From Verrucomicrobia bacterium S94 (GTDB lineage Bacteria; Verrucomicrobiota; Kiritimatiellia; Kiritimatiellales; Pontiellaceae): a DNA stretch of 64,000 nucleotides. Position 1 is the stretch's first letter, and each line of letters begins with the position of its first letter. The notes beneath the pieces are model-generated. The model was not told the DNA's origin. It made no database searches and saw only the letters and a list, made by a program, of their open reading frames with translations. This document shows, piece after piece, positions 7,633-18,775 of the stretch. The position numbers and the translations under genes are program-made. The DNA lies in NCBI GenBank assembly GCA_004299845.1, contig CP036201.1, positions 2,852,001 through 2,916,000 on the forward strand, read 5' to 3'.

Positions 7633-8928
7633 CTATTCATCTCCTGAACGCGTCGCATATTCGTATGCCGTACGAGGCGAAGCAAACGAGGTACCATAAT
7701 GAACCTTGCCGTCAAACTTAACGGTCCCGGAAGCATAGGTATCAGCCGCAGTATTGGAATAATCGGCGACATGACCGCTGCCGTCCGTTGCCCCAACAGA
7801 AACCGTAACCGGATTCGCCGCCGGATTTACTGCAACATTCAGACCGTCATTCCCGCTGGCCACAAAAATTGCTATCCCCTGCGAAGCAGCGTACTCAACT
7901 GCGTTTTCCAGAAAACCAACCTCATCATAGGTTCCGAAACTGAGATTGATCACCTCAACATCTGAAGCCAGTGCATAGTTGATCGCACTCATGAGCACAT
8001 CCGATGAAGTCATCCCGTTTTCGTCGAACACCTTCACCGCCAGAACCGGCGCACCCGTTTTTCCGCTTTCCTCCCCCAGCGGTGTAATAGCACCGGATGC
8101 AATGAGCGAAACCAGTGTTCCGTGTCCTGTTGGATCATCCACAGCGTCCCCCGGATTCAGCGCATTCCAGGAACCACGGATAAAATCCATATCGGCATAT
8201 GCCGGATCAAGACCGGAATCGAAAACTGCAATAGCGGTTTCGCCGGGAGCGAGCCCCAGGTTAAGACCGGCATGCGTTCCGGAGATAGGAACCGTAGGCA
8301 TGGCCGCATTCGAATAAGCCAGATTCAGCTCTGCTGCCTCAACACTCTCATGCGCTGCAGCAATGGCCAATGCCTTCTCTGCACTCAGATCATCATTCAG
8401 ACGGATCCGGTAAATGCCCGGCGGATTAATCACCTCAACCACAGTTCCATTCAGTTTTCGCAACAGCAGGTTGAGATCGTTCACGGTAGAGCCCTCTTTA
8501 AACCCCACCAGAATTTCACCGCGCACATACTTCACGCCATTCGTACCCTCCACCACATCCAGCACACGCTCGGGCTGACTGATGCGCTTTGCCGCCGATG
8601 CCCGGTCACCGAAAACCCGGATCGAGGAAACCTGATAAAACGCACCCAGAGGACTGTCGACCCGTTTCCACTGAACGGAATAACTGTTCGGGCTGACGAG
8701 CTGAGCGATCAGCCGCTCCACTTTTGTCCCTTCCCATTCACCGGTCACCCGTCCGAGTTCCAGTGACGGATCAATCAGCACCTCTGCACCCCGCTGTTCA
8801 AACAGATAGAGGATTTTGGAAAGCGGTGTGCCCTCGGATTTAAGCCACGCGTTTTCACCCTCAATCCGCAATGTTGCGGCCTGGGCCGCAGCGACCAGCA
8901 AAACTCCAATGACAGGAAGAATCTTCAT
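7633..8928 (-). CDS. Secreted subtilisin-family (S8) serine protease with an STN-like N-terminal domain
   Basis: A 431-residue protein with a signal peptide (MKILPVIGVLLVAAAQAA). Residues about 25-90 (PLSKILYLFEQRGAEVLID ... GTKVERLIAQLVSPNSYSVQW) look like the STN (secretin/TonB N-terminal) fold. An inhibitor-I9-like or linker segment follows (ILVGFKEGSTVNDLNLLLRK), then the catalytic domain with Asp in AIAVFDSGLDP, His in DPTGHGTLVSL, Asn in FVASGNDGLN and Ser in YGTSFASPRTAY. The chain ends only about a dozen residues after the serine motif, shorter than usual, and no frame of the DNA beyond the stop resumes a recognisable subtilase helix. No clear ribosome site is visible. Protease family is certain; the STN assignment is tentative. 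Confidence 0.85.
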   Translation of the reverse strand: MKILPVIGVLLVAAAQAATLRIEGENAWLKSEGTPLSKILYLFEQRGAEVLIDPSLELGRVTGEWEGTKVERLIAQLVSPNSYSVQWKRVDSPLGAFYQVSSIRVFGDRASAAKRISQPERVLDVVEGTNGVKYVRGEILVGFKEGSTVNDLNLLLRKLNGTVVEVINPPGIYRIRLNDDLSAEKALAIAAAHESVEAAELNLAYSNAAMPTVPISGTHAGLNLGLAPGETAIAVFDSGLDPAYADMDFIRGSWNALNPGDAVDDPTGHGTLVSLIASGAITPLGEESGKTGAPVLAVKVFDENGMTSSDVLMSAINYALASDVEVINLSFGTYDEVGFLENAVEYAASQGIAIFVASGNDGLNVAVNPAANPVTVSVGATDGSGHVADYSNTAADTYASGTVKFDGKVHYGTSFASPRTAYEYATRSGDE

Positions 8929-9029
8929 CAGGAAAGCATAACGCCCAGCCGCCGGAAAACAATGCGCGATTTTTTCAATACGGCACCGGAAGCTGACACC
9001 TTCCCGCGCGGCTTCCGTCAGAAAATGTT

Positions 9030-10361
9030 CTATTCGGTGAGCTTCAGCCAGTCGAGATTAACCAGTTTGGTTCCGCCCCAGTCCGGCTTGAACACCACCA
9101 CCAGATTATGCACCCCGTCAACCGGCTCTTTGATTTCCGCCTCGATGGTTTCCCAGCTGTTCCAGCCACCCGTATAATGTACCGGAAATTCCGCCAGCAG
9201 TTTTCCCCAGATTTGATTCTGACGAATCTCGAATTTCCCGTAGGTCTGCCCGCAGGCGATCCGGGCCTGGATTTTTTTCGCACCGGTGAAGTCCACGCGA
9301 TCAAAACGGACATAGCTGTTCGGTTTCGTTTCGGTCACCATCCAGCCGCGATAGCCGTCATGTTCAAGAAAAGCCGTTTCACAACCGTTAATTTCGTTAT
9401 ACCGATCAACCTGGATCAACTCACCGAGCCCCGGCGTTCCAATACCCCGAAGGGTCGGCTTCACCTTCAGAATACTGCCGTCTTTATGAAACTGCAGATA
9501 ATCCGCCCGCATGGAGCGCAGTTTATTGAATCCGCTGATATCCCACCAATGATAGAACAGAATCCACAGTCCTCTGTATTTGGTGATGGAATGATGGTTG
9601 GTGCCGTTGCCGATGTTGTCCATGATTTTTCCACCGTATACAAACGGTCCCATCGGTGAGTCCGACGTGGCATAACCAATCGTATACCCTTCCTGCGGGA
9701 AGGTATGCGCAAAGGTCATGTAATAAATTCCGTTCCGTTTAAACATGAAGGAGGCTTCTTTATAACCTTTCGGCAGATGCTCAACCTTTTTCGGCGGCGC
9801 GGCGATTTCCTTCATGTTGTCTTTCAACGGGACCACAAACAGTTCATGTCCGCCGCCGAAATAGAGATAGGCCCTGTTATCGTCATCAACGAACAGGCCG
9901 GGATCGATCCCCTTCACCCCCTCGATATAGTGCGGCTCCCATGTAAACGGACCTTCGGGCGAATCAGATACCCCCACCCCGATACGGCGGAAAGCCGAAC
10001 CGTCCAGCGGAGCCGCCGGGAAATAATAATAATATTTCCCATCCTTTTCGATACAGTCCGGCGCCCACATCGCAAAAGAATCTTTTTTCCCCCACGGCAC
10101 CTCATTCTGATCCAGCACCGGCCCGACATCCGTCCACGTCGCCCCCCCATCAAGACGGAACATGCGATACCCCGGCATACAGAAATCGTTGGCCTTTCTT
10201 CCCTCCGGCGGAACCTGATCACTCGAAGGATAAATATACAGCGTATCATTGAAAACGCGGGCGGTCGGGTCCGCCGTATACATGTGGGTGACCAGCGGGT
10301 TCTGCGCCATGGTACCTCCGGCAGCTGCGGCCAGAACGAGAACGGTGTATCGTATATTCAT
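9030..10361 (-). CDS. Secreted glycoside hydrolase family 43 enzyme with C-terminal CBM6-like module
   Basis: 443 residues with a signal peptide (MNIRYTVLVLAAAAGGTMAQ). The start is set by AGGAGA five bases before the ATG at 10361; the longer in-frame ORF has no such site. GH43 residues visible are the catalytic base Asp31 in YTADPTARVF, the second Asp in KGIDPGLFVDDD and the acid Glu in YKEASFMFKRNGIYYMTF. The five-bladed propeller spans about residues 25-310. The last 125 residues (YVRFDRVDFTGAKKIQARI ... LVVVFKPDW ... LVNLDWLKLTE) are a CBM6-like beta sandwich. Likely an arabinofuranosidase or xylosidase; the substrate cannot be fixed from sequence. It lies downstream of a terminator, so it is transcribed separately from the FAD protein. 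Confidence 0.9.
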   Translation of the reverse strand: MNIRYTVLVLAAAAGGTMAQNPLVTHMYTADPTARVFNDTLYIYPSSDQVPPEGRKANDFCMPGYRMFRLDGGATWTDVGPVLDQNEVPWGKKDSFAMWAPDCIEKDGKYYYYFPAAPLDGSAFRRIGVGVSDSPEGPFTWEPHYIEGVKGIDPGLFVDDDNRAYLYFGGGHELFVVPLKDNMKEIAAPPKKVEHLPKGYKEASFMFKRNGIYYMTFAHTFPQEGYTIGYATSDSPMGPFVYGGKIMDNIGNGTNHHSITKYRGLWILFYHWWDISGFNKLRSMRADYLQFHKDGSILKVKPTLRGIGTPGLGELIQVDRYNEINGCETAFLEHDGYRGWMVTETKPNSYVRFDRVDFTGAKKIQARIACGQTYGKFEIRQNQIWGKLLAEFPVHYTGGWNSWETIEAEIKEPVDGVHNLVVVFKPDWGGTKLVNLDWLKLTE

Positions 10362-10469
10362 CTGAATCTCCTGTTTCTCCAAGACTGAGAACGTAAACAG
10401 TCCGAAAGCAACTGGCAATAAGAAATCACCCGTCCGATCAAAAATATTCCTTCCTTTCAGACACCCGAC

Positions 10470-10500
10470 AAAAAAGCCACCGCCCGGAACAGGCGGTGGC
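10470..10500 (-). terminator. Rho-independent terminator after the FAD oxidoreductase gene
   Basis: On the minus strand an eight- to nine-base stem (GCCACCGCC / GGCGGTGGC) is followed by six T residues, about 25 bases after the stop codon of the F5/8C fragment. Confidence 0.88.
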
Positions 10501-10525
10501 AAATCACAGATTCCGTACCGTAAAA

Positions 10526-10924
10526 CTATTCGTTATAAGCCCGTACCTCAAAAATTCGTGCCGATTTATCGCCGTTGGTCTGCAGGACATTAATCCGGAT
10601 TCTGGAAACCTCCAGCGGCTGGAACCGATGGATTAAACGTCGCTGAAAATTATCTTCCACTTCAGCCACAGTCTGCCAGCTTCCATCCACCAGCACCTCC
10701 ACGGAATAATCGCGGATACTTTCCGGAACAAACCGTTCACTTTCCTTAAATTCCCAGGATGCATGCCGTTTGTCATTCAAATCAGTATCCAGCGTCACAT
10801 AAATGGCATTCATTCTTTTGGCCTGCCCAAAATCCAGTTCCAGCCATTGCGGCATCGGCTGCGCCGGATCAGACATCCACATGTTTTTGACATCACCGAC
10901 AATCCGGCTCACCCCGCTGATCAC
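10526..10924 (-). pseudogene. C-terminal F5/8 type C (discoidin-like) domain cut off from the FAD oxidoreductase by a frameshift
   Basis: This frame encodes most of a discoidin/F5-8C carbohydrate-binding domain (PQWLELDFGQAKRMNAIYVT ... IRDYSVEVLVDGSWQTVAEV ... SRIRINVLQ). The domain's first strand ([16 protein letters not shown]) is in the upstream gene's frame. The join is the G6 tract at 10936-10941: one extra G, or a -1 slip on it, would give [19 protein letters not shown] and continue without a stop. The ORF itself begins at a GTG overlapping the upstream TGA by four bases, so separate translation is possible. Since the domain is split inside its fold, I read it as one broken gene. Confidence 0.8.
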
Positions 10925-13506
10925 CTGCTCCGGTTCCCCCCTGCCATAAAACTGGAAGCTGAAACCGTTGCACTGCGGGCCAGATCAGCCGGATCTTCGT
11001 TTTTAAGGCCAATGATGTACTGATCATCCTTAAGTAACTGCTGCTGCAGTTCTTTGATATGATTCCGATACAGGCCGCGCGGATTAACTTCTTTTGCAAC
11101 ACACATCGCAGCTGCGGTACCCGCCGCCTGACCCAGCACCCCGGTGGTTCCCTGAACACGTACATTGCCCAGAGCCACATGTGTGGCCGAAACCTGGCGC
11201 CCGGCAAACAGCAGGTTATCAATGTTCTTCGAATACAGAATCCGGAACGGAAGCTGGTTGGCGGGAGCCAACGTATTGAAATCAAACGGGCCTTCTTCCG
11301 ACCAGATTCCCTTTGGATGGTGCACATCCAGCGACCATCCGCCGGTAGCCACCGCATCTTCAAATTTACGCGCAGAAAGCACATCATCCTGCGTCAGGAT
11401 ATGATCACCCACCAAACGCCGCGTTTCCCGCTTGGCATTACCAATTGGCAGGATCGTCAGACGATAGTTCGCCGCCTCATCCTTTACCGAAGAATAGTTT
11501 TTAATCCAGTTCCAGTAACTCAGATTCAGTATAATCAGCTCATCACGTGCATTTTCCGGATCCCAAAGGTCATCCGTTTCGCCCACGTTTTCATGCCACC
11601 AGCGGCCATAGGTATGACTGCCTTCGAATCCATTGCGGGCCTCCAGATTTTTTCCGTTCGGCCGAAGATCCCACAGCCACTCAGGGCCATTGTAAGGCTG
11701 AGGACTCTTTTCCTTTTTGGTATTATAGGAAAGCGTGTGACCGGTCATCAGACAGCCGCTCATCGTGATCTTATCCGGCTGTTCCGGTGCATGGCTTTCG
11801 TTGAATTCCGACCGCGCCTCACGGCCATGACGATATTCAGCACCGGCATAATATCCCAGCCAGCCGTCGCCCGTGCAGTCGATGAACTGTTTCGCGGTAT
11901 AGCGGGTACGCGAACCATCTACCATATCAAATGCCTTCACCGCCTTAATCGCAGCTCCATCCATCTCCACTTCATTCACATGGGTGTTCAGGAAAATCGT
12001 TAAGTTCGTTTCTGCGGCCGCCACAATTTCAGCACCACGACTCCATTTTCCGTGATAATTATAAGCCCGGACCCGCCCGATTTCCTCGTTCAGTCCGCTC
12101 TCACGCATGTTCGGTTTCCCGTGATTTGCCGGTCCGGAAACAATGACCCCCAGCTCCAGACTGTTGTTGCCGCCGATCATCGGACGATCCTGAATCAACG
12201 CAGTTTTAGCACCGGTACGCGCCGACGAAATGGCGGCATTGATTCCCGCCACGCCTGCTCCAACCACGATGACATCGTAGTCCCCTTTAAATTCAGCCTT
12301 CAACGACTGACCGGTCAGTCGGGCACGTTCGTTTTTATACGCCTGCAGTTCGGCCGGCGGCGTATAGTTTTGATCGGACGTCAGAATAATCGCATCGCAG
12401 CGACCGTAAAAACCGGTCAGGTCATGCAGGGCCAGTGCAGCATCACCTTTCTCCAGTGTCACCGTTCCCCCATCTTCCCAGACCCATTTCCCACTGGCTT
12501 CCGCACCAAACGTTTTTTTCAGAGCCATTCCATTTACAGCCAGATTAAACGTTCCCGGCGCATGCTCCTTCAGCCAGTTCTTCGACCGCACCCAGATCCG
12601 GTAGGTCCCGGCTTCAGGCACCGTCAATGTGGTCACCGCATCCTTCACCGGCTGACCGATTCCGGTGGCCAGCAGATACGGCGATCCCATCTGCGGGACA
12701 AACTGCGTATCCATACTCCAGCCGCCATAATCAGCAAAATCTTCCGCATCAATCCAGATAAACCCGGGAACCGCCATTTCAGGAATACGCCGTTTTTTCT
12801 TCTCAAAAAACTGAGGAAATGTGCTGTCCTCCCGTGCCACCTGATACGCTCCTTCGTGATAGGAATCATAAATTTCCTGTTCACTCCATCCGCGACCCGC
12901 CACCCTGACCTCATCCATACGGCCGGGAACACGCGATTTTCCATCGGTCGAACCGATCACCAGACTCGACCGGCTTTTATCAATTTTCCCTGAAACCTTC
13001 TTTTCCGCATCCTTCACCCCGTCGGCATACAACGCGAGGGTTTCTCCATCATATGTCGCCGCCACATACGTCCACACGCTGTTGGGCCACTCGGTACGGC
13101 GGGAGGTCAGTTCAACCGCCTCCCCGTTGATCATCAGCTCCACCGAAAGCTTTCCGCCCGGAGCAAACCGGAATGCATAGGAACCTTTTTTGGTGATGAT
13201 TTCCGGATAGTTTTTGTAGGGCAGATTCCACATTTTCACCCAGGCTTCGACAGTCAACCCCTCCGCCGGACTCAGGCTGGAATCGTTGCCGGCATTCACA
13301 AACCCTCCGGCATTAAACAGCAGACCGGCATTGTTCACGCCCTTGTCCCACGTCACCCCTTGGGCAAATCCGATATTTCCGTTACCCGATGCATCCGATA
13401 TTTCCACTCCGGTGCCATCATCAAAATTCCACTGTCCACGCAGATCCGGATCCGCCGCACCTGCAGCCAGCACCATACTCGCGCACATCATCAACACACG
13501 TTTCAT
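10921..13506 (-). CDS. Secreted LamG-FAD-dependent oxidoreductase (3' end frameshifted)
   Basis: About 860 residues. Signal peptide, then a LamG/concanavalin-like domain (about 25-220, [20 protein letters not shown]), a carbohydrate-binding-like segment (about 245-380) and an FAD_oxidored (PF12831-like) domain from about 410. The last has the Rossmann motif [20 protein letters not shown] and [13 protein letters not shown]. Such proteins recur in polysaccharide-degrading PVC bacteria; their substrate is unknown. AGAGG precedes the ATG at 13506 by seven bases; an ATG two codons upstream is too close to it. The natural C-terminus is an F5/8C domain that is out of frame after the G6 tract at 10936-10941, so the encoded tail (NRSR, then TGA) is spurious. 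Neighbouring GH43 suggests joint action on a glycan (inference). Confidence 0.85.
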   Translation of the reverse strand: MKRVLMMCASMVLAAGAADPDLRGQWNFDDGTGVEISDASGNGNIGFAQGVTWDKGVNNAGLLFNAGGFVNAGNDSSLSPAEGLTVEAWVKMWNLPYKNYPEIITKKGSYAFRFAPGGKLSVELMINGEAVELTSRRTEWPNSVWTYVAATYDGETLALYADGVKDAEKKVSGKIDKSRSSLVIGSTDGKSRVPGRMDEVRVAGRGWSEQEIYDSYHEGAYQVAREDSTFPQFFEKKKRRIPEMAVPGFIWIDAEDFADYGGWSMDTQFVPQMGSPYLLATGIGQPVKDAVTTLTVPEAGTYRIWVRSKNWLKEHAPGTFNLAVNGMALKKTFGAEASGKWVWEDGGTVTLEKGDAALALHDLTGFYGRCDAIILTSDQNYTPPAELQAYKNERARLTGQSLKAEFKGDYDVIVVGAGVAGINAAISSARTGAKTALIQDRPMIGGNNSLELGVIVSGPANHGKPNMRESGLNEEIGRVRAYNYHGKWSRGAEIVAAAETNLTIFLNTHVNEVEMDGAAIKAVKAFDMVDGSRTRYTAKQFIDCTGDGWLGYYAGAEYRHGREARSEFNESHAPEQPDKITMSGCLMTGHTLSYNTKKEKSPQPYNGPEWLWDLRPNGKNLEARNGFEGSHTYGRWWHENVGETDDLWDPENARDELIILNLSYWNWIKNYSSVKDEAANYRLTILPIGNAKRETRRLVGDHILTQDDVLSARKFEDAVATGGWSLDVHHPKGIWSEEGPFDFNTLAPANQLPFRILYSKNIDNLLFAGRQVSATHVALGNVRVQGTTGVLGQAAGTAAAMCVAKEVNPRGLYRNHIKELQQQLLKDDQYIIGLKNEDPADLARSATVSASSFMAGGNRSR

Positions 13507-13629
13507 AGCCATACCTCTTCCAATACCAGTAGTTCAACATTCAACGTATCGGCTAAGAGCAAGACCGAATACTCCATGTATCGCAGAAGGAGAGCACATT
13601 TGCGCCACAATCCTCGCCAAAGGAAAAGA

Positions 13630-16600
13630 TCAGGGAACCCGCAGAATTAATTTAGCCGCATACATGCTCGGCAGATAAACCAGCAGATAGACCCCCAGCC
13701 AGCCCAGATCTTTCCGGGTACCCGGAAAGGAAAAGAACGACGCATTTTGCAGGGCACGCGGATAATTCACCGTCACGGAAACCACCTGCTCCGATACCTC
13801 CAGCCACGTCGAAGGTTCCCGCGGCACGCGTTGACCGAATGCAAGATTGAATTCCATTTCTGTTAAATCCCCGATCTTCAACGCAGCCGGGAAGGCACCC
13901 TCTGCCGTGTCCGGCACCTGGACCAACCAAGTCAGTTTCTGCGGCGGCACCCTGCTTTTCAGATAGGCATTCAGGCTCGTCAGCATCGTTTTCCGTACCT
14001 GCTCCCCCGCCGCCTGTACCTCCCAGGGCAGCTCCGGCATATCACTGCCCTCCAGCCAGCCGGCACGGATACGCTCAAGCTCCGCGCGAATCGGCGGCAG
14101 CATCTGTACCGCATCCGAATCTAGTTTCAGCGGCGCAGCCACCGATAGCGAAACCGGCTCGGCACAATCCCCGTCCACTTCGACCACAATGCTCACCATA
14201 CGCCCCGGCTGCGCGTTCCACGACGCCGGGTCCACCCGCGCCGGGAACCACATAAAAACCATAACCATCGGCCCCAGAATCAAGGCTAACGGAACCATCG
14301 AAGCTTTCAGAATCCGCATCGTAACCGGAGCCGCAAGTGCTTCCATTTTTTTACGAAGTTCACTGCCGCCCGGCAGTTTGGCAGCCGCTTTTCGCAATCG
14401 GCCCGACCGTCGCTTCGCTTCAAACAGGCGCTCATTATCCGTCAGCAGTTTCTGCCCGATTATCGGCAGCAGTCCGAATAAACCGGCCACAACGGCGACT
14501 GTCCCGACCATACCAACACTGCGAATCAGCGGCCACAGAAGTACATCCAGAAGGCCAAATACCGGATCGTGCAGCAACGGCGACGGAAACAGAAAAACCA
14601 GAGCCAGCAACACCCCCCAAACGATCGAAGCCATCAGTCCGATCCGGTTCGCCGCCGCCTCTTTAGCGCTTGGCGGCGGCGGAATTTCAACACGCGGAAT
14701 GGCGGTATTTTCAACCGGCTCGGCATTCGCACGGTAAATCCGGCCGGCCTGGGCATCCACCGTAATCCGTTCACCCGGTTTCAGCAGCTCCGTAGCACCG
14801 TCCAGCACCACCGCCGGCAGCCCCATTTCACGCGCCACCACAGCCCCGTGCGAAAGTGAGCCCCCGCGCTCCAGCACCAGACCGCCCGCCTTTGCAAACA
14901 GCGGTGTCCATGAAGGGTCGGTCGACGGACAGACCAGAATCGTCCCCGGCGGGAAATCAGGACAACGCTCCGGCGACCGCACAATTTCAACATAGCCTTC
15001 AACCAGACCGCTCGATACCGAATGCGCATCCAAAGTCGGGCCATCGGCTCGAACCGGTGCTGTTCCAAGCTGAGGAATATCATCGGCCTCGATAACATGC
15101 GGCACCTGAAACCGCTGTTCCACGACATATTCCAGTTTCCGCTGTGCCACGCGGTCCTTCGGAACAAAACCGGTTTCCAATGATTGAAAAATTTCGTCGG
15201 GCCGGAGGAAAAAGATGTCCTCACCCAGCTGAAGCCGGCGGCCGAACTCCAGAGCCGTTAACCGCAATACGCTGTAGGCCCGCATGAGATAAAACTTGCC
15301 GTCTTCACGGAATCGCAGATACCGCCGCACAATATCCGAGGTGGTTTTAACCTTTTCAAAAACATCCGGATCCAGCTTACCGCGCAACCGGACCAGACAA
15401 TCCTCCGCCGCCTGCATACGCTCGCGGTGCACCTGCTCCAGATCAGCATTCCCCAACCGCACGGCGAGCTGTGCCACATCCTGCGGCCGCTCGCGCCAGC
15501 GTGGCGATGCCAAATCGAATTCTGCCGGCGCACGGAATCCGTATCTTTCAATCCACGCATCAGGACTCAGCCGCTTCAGTTCGATATTGGCGGCCATGGT
15601 CCGGTCCGGAACCGTACCGACACAGAGCGTGGAAACCACCTCCTCCGGTTCTTCATCCCAGAGATATTCATTCAGAATCTGACGCAGTTCCTCCACCGCC
15701 ACGGCCTCAACCATACTGGGCAGAAACGCGGTTTTCCCAAAATCATCCAGCACAACAGCCGTCTGTTCTTTCCACAATGCAATCAGCGCATCATTTTCAA
15801 CCTCCGGAAGACGCAGTGCCTCCTGCTTCTCCGACCACGCCAGCAGCTTCGGAACAAATTCAACATCAAATTCCCGGTCAAGCGTTCCGGTCAGCTTTTC
15901 AATTTTTGCGGCGGCTTTCCGAGCCAGCCTTGCCGCATCACTGATAGCCCGCAGGCCGCCCTGCGGAAGCGTAGGCGGATTCTGAGCTGCATCGGGATCA
16001 CTGCGCAGCAGTTCCGGATCATAAGCAAACGGATAGTTTTCCGAAAACATCTCCGTCATCAGCGAGCAATCCATATAAATTTCGCCGCCGATACGGTCGA
16101 GGAAACTGCGCGCTTTCACCGCGCTGCCCGGTGAAAACCCGAGCTGTTCGTGCATTTTTCCAAAACCGCCGCAACCCGACATAAAATGCGAAACCAGGCT
16201 CCAGCTCAGCGGCGTCGGATGCGGCAGCGTTTCTCCCAGATTATGACGCACCCAGAAACCGCCCCCCTCTTCCAGACGCCGGCAGAGATACGCCCGCGTT
16301 TCTCTCAGTAACCGGTTATAACAGTCCGTCTCAGCCAGTGTGGTAATTGATCGGGCCTGCAGCATCAGCATCCGACCCTCTTCCACGGCCCACTCGATAT
16401 CCTGCGGCGCACCGAAATATTTTTCGGCACGTCGCCCCAGATCACGCAGCTGAACGATCGCTTCATAACTAAGACACGCGCGGTTCTGCAGCTCCTCCGG
16501 TACCGGTTCAACACTGGTGCCTCCGGGATAAAGGGCCTGTTTTTTCAGCGCTACGTCGTACGACAGAATGTCATCCCCGTTAACCGCCACACGCACCACA

Positions 16601-17166
16601 TCCGGCTGCACCTCACCGGAAACCAGTGCTTCGCCCAATCCCCAGGCGGCTTCAATCAGCATATGCTCCCGAGAACCGGTCTGCGGATCCACCGTAAACA
16701 GCACGCCTGCAACATCCGCCGAAACCTGCTGCTGAACCACCACCGCCATAGCCACTTCTGCCGGATCGATTCCATGCTCGGCCAAATAGGCCTCGGTCCG
16801 GGGAGAGCGGATACTGCGCCAGCACTTTTCCACCGCCTCAATGACCGCTTCCGCACCCTGCAGATTCAGAAAGGTGTCATACTGTCCGGCCATGGAGGCG
16901 CCGGCCATATCTTCGGCTGTTGCCGAAGAACGGGCCGCCATCCGTTTACCGGAAAAAGGAATCAGTGCTTCGCGGATCTGCTGCGCCAAAGCATCAGATA
17001 CACGCCCGTCTTCCGAACCCCTGAATGCCTCGGTGGTAATGACAAAACCGTCGGGCACCGGCAAATCAGCCCGCATCAGCCGGGCCAGATTGATCGCCTT
17101 TCCGCCCACCAGCCCCAATTCACAGGCCTCCGGAATGCCGACGATCCAGCGATTATGACCCTTCAT
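13630..17166 (-). CDS. Rifampin-phosphotransferase/PEP-synthase-like dikinase fused to a C-terminal membrane domain
   Basis: About 1178 residues. Residues 1-300 are a PEP/pyruvate-binding ATP-grasp domain ([60 protein letters not shown]). Residues about 300-740 resemble the substrate domain of rifampin phosphotransferases ([35 protein letters not shown]). Residues about 745-830 are the swivelling phosphohistidine domain with the active His near 773 ([20 protein letters not shown]). The last 330 residues are unlike the family: three or four hydrophobic helices separated by a basic stretch ([16 protein letters not shown]) and a periplasmic-looking beta-rich part. The helix layout faintly recalls EMC3/TMCO1-type proteins. 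The start overlaps the PQQ gene's 3' end by 14 bases, so translation is coupled. The phosphoryl acceptor is unknown. Confidence 0.8.
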   Translation of the reverse strand: MKGHNRWIVGIPEACELGLVGGKAINLARLMRADLPVPDGFVITTEAFRGSEDGRVSDALAQQIREALIPFSGKRMAARSSATAEDMAGASMAGQYDTFLNLQGAEAVIEAVEKCWRSIRSPRTEAYLAEHGIDPAEVAMAVVVQQQVSADVAGVLFTVDPQTGSREHMLIEAAWGLGEALVSGEVQPDVVRVAVNGDDILSYDVALKKQALYPGGTSVEPVPEELQNRACLSYEAIVQLRDLGRRAEKYFGAPQDIEWAVEEGRMLMLQARSITTLAETDCYNRLLRETRAYLCRRLEEGGGFWVRHNLGETLPHPTPLSWSLVSHFMSGCGGFGKMHEQLGFSPGSAVKARSFLDRIGGEIYMDCSLMTEMFSENYPFAYDPELLRSDPDAAQNPPTLPQGGLRAISDAARLARKAAAKIEKLTGTLDREFDVEFVPKLLAWSEKQEALRLPEVENDALIALWKEQTAVVLDDFGKTAFLPSMVEAVAVEELRQILNEYLWDEEPEEVVSTLCVGTVPDRTMAANIELKRLSPDAWIERYGFRAPAEFDLASPRWRERPQDVAQLAVRLGNADLEQVHRERMQAAEDCLVRLRGKLDPDVFEKVKTTSDIVRRYLRFREDGKFYLMRAYSVLRLTALEFGRRLQLGEDIFFLRPDEIFQSLETGFVPKDRVAQRKLEYVVEQRFQVPHVIEADDIPQLGTAPVRADGPTLDAHSVSSGLVEGYVEIVRSPERCPDFPPGTILVCPSTDPSWTPLFAKAGGLVLERGGSLSHGAVVAREMGLPAVVLDGATELLKPGERITVDAQAGRIYRANAEPVENTAIPRVEIPPPPSAKEAAANRIGLMASIVWGVLLALVFLFPSPLLHDPVFGLLDVLLWPLIRSVGMVGTVAVVAGLFGLLPIIGQKLLTDNERLFEAKRRSGRLRKAAAKLPGGSELRKKMEALAAPVTMRILKASMVPLALILGPMVMVFMWFPARVDPASWNAQPGRMVSIVVEVDGDCAEPVSLSVAAPLKLDSDAVQMLPPIRAELERIRAGWLEGSDMPELPWEVQAAGEQVRKTMLTSLNAYLKSRVPPQKLTWLVQVPDTAEGAFPAALKIGDLTEMEFNLAFGQRVPREPSTWLEVSEQVVSVTVNYPRALQNASFFSFPGTRKDLGWLGVYLLVYLPSMYAAKLILRVP

Positions 17167-18775
17167 AACAGCGGAGCCCCCCGGTTTCACTGCCCACATA
17201 AATCCGGCCGTCCTGAATCATGGGTGAACTGATCGAAAGGCCCTGTTCGCCCGGACGGGTCCGGGCATTGATATAAATTCTATCCAGCACCTCACCGGTC
17301 TCAAGCGCAAGCGTTACCAGATACCCGTCATGACTGACCGCATAGACGTGATCCCCGGCAATAGACGCCCCCGCCAGAACCGGGGCCTGTCCGCTGACAG
17401 CCGTCGACCAGATCTCCTGCCCCGTCGCCGGATCAAGCGCCTTCACCTTTCCGGACGCCACAGGTGCAATCAAATATTTTCCCGCGGCCACAGCACCGAG
17501 CACCGCATCGGGCATAGCGGTTGTCCATTTTATTCTTCCGGTTTCAGCATCAAGTGCCATCACCACTCCGGCAGGATCCGGATCGCGGAACACAAAGTCT
17601 CCATTACCTCCGCCAACGATCAGCGTATCATCCACCAGCGTCACCGCCCCCGTAATCGGATACGGCGTTTCCGTCCGCCAGATTTCACGCGGCTGACCAT
17701 TCAGCTCCGGTTCCGTCCGCAGAGCCACAACCGCCTTTCCGTTAAATCCACTGCCGATATACACCACACCGTCTTTCACAACCGGCGAACTTTCAGGATC
17801 GGCCACATCGTGCCGCCAGAGTTCTTTGCCGTCTTCAATACGAACAGCCATTACATACCCGGCATGACTGACCGGTTTATGCGTATCCGGATCCTCAATG
17901 GCTCCGGCACCGACGTAGACCACACCGTTTTCGATAACCGGAGAACTTTCAATGTGCAGTTCGGTTTGTACCGTCCAGTGAATCCTCCCCTTTTCGGCAT
18001 CAATACAGATCAGCCGGCAGTCCGTATCCGGATGCAGCCCCTGACCGATCAGCACATAGTTTCCGTCGGCCGTAACCGCCGGAGAACTGAAGAATCCCAT
18101 CAGTTCTTCACCGTCCACCTGATCAATCGACCACAGGGTATCTCCGGAATCCGCATCCACACAGAAAACAAGGCCATAACTGTCCGGCGGATCGAGCTCG
18201 CACGAAGCCGCATAAATCCGGTTGCCGAAAACCGCCGGACTCGAAAGCACCATAGCCGCTTCAACCACCTCCACTGTGCCGTCATCGTCCACCCAGCTCG
18301 GATAATAATCCCACACCAGATTCAGCTTTCCCTCCGGCGCGGAACCCGATGCTCCGAGACGGGCGGCTCCGCCTCGGAAAATCACCGGCGCTTCAGTAAC
18401 AGCCGTTTCAGACGAAACTGCCGGCCGGGACTGAACCGGAGTCCTTTCGCTTCGGCCTCTGGCTTTAATACTTTGAAGAGCTACTTCCGTCCAGTCGATA
18501 TAGACGGGTTCGGACGCCGCTGAACGGCGTGCTGATTCGCTGTCGGACAACTCTCCGCCATGCGCTGGCCAGAGCTTTACCGCCATCCAGATGCCCGCAC
18601 CAGCCAGCAGAACGCCCACCGGAAGCAGCGGTTTTTCCCGACAGGCTTTGAGCAACGCTCTGGGTTTAAACAGCAGGGCAAAAAAGGTGGCGATTCCCGC
18701 CGCCATGGCCGGAAGCAATGCCGCCCCCGCATTGACAAAGATCGGAACAACAGCAAGATCACCAGGCAGCATCAT
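17153..18775 (-). CDS. Membrane-anchored PQQ-like beta-propeller protein
   Basis: About 540 residues. Two N-terminal hydrophobic helices ([39 protein letters not shown]) are followed by a low-complexity linker and then an eight-blade-like set of PQQ/PQQ_2 repeats ([77 protein letters not shown]). No PQQ-enzyme active-site residues were recognised, so it is probably a scaffold or substrate-binding propeller in the periplasm rather than a dehydrogenase. The start at 18775 has GGGG six bases upstream; an upstream TTG would also be in frame. It overlaps the FG-GAP gene before it and the dikinase gene after it, so the three are one translation-coupled operon. Confidence 0.82.
   Translation of the reverse strand: MMLPGDLAVVPIFVNAGAALLPAMAAGIATFFALLFKPRALLKACREKPLLPVGVLLAGAGIWMAVKLWPAHGGELSDSESARRSAASEPVYIDWTEVALQSIKARGRSERTPVQSRPAVSSETAVTEAPVIFRGGAARLGASGSAPEGKLNLVWDYYPSWVDDDGTVEVVEAAMVLSSPAVFGNRIYAASCELDPPDSYGLVFCVDADSGDTLWSIDQVDGEELMGFFSSPAVTADGNYVLIGQGLHPDTDCRLICIDAEKGRIHWTVQTELHIESSPVIENGVVYVGAGAIEDPDTHKPVSHAGYVMAVRIEDGKELWRHDVADPESSPVVKDGVVYIGSGFNGKAVVALRTEPELNGQPREIWRTETPYPITGAVTLVDDTLIVGGGNGDFVFRDPDPAGVVMALDAETGRIKWTTAMPDAVLGAVAAGKYLIAPVASGKVKALDPATGQEIWSTAVSGQAPVLAGASIAGDHVYAVSHDGYLVTLALETGEVLDRIYINARTRPGEQGLSISSPMIQDGRIYVGSETGGLRCYEGS

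Noticed and set aside
7458-7796. Frameshifted continuation of the subtilase
   Set aside because: The other frames beyond the stop do not continue the subtilase fold; the protein simply ends early.
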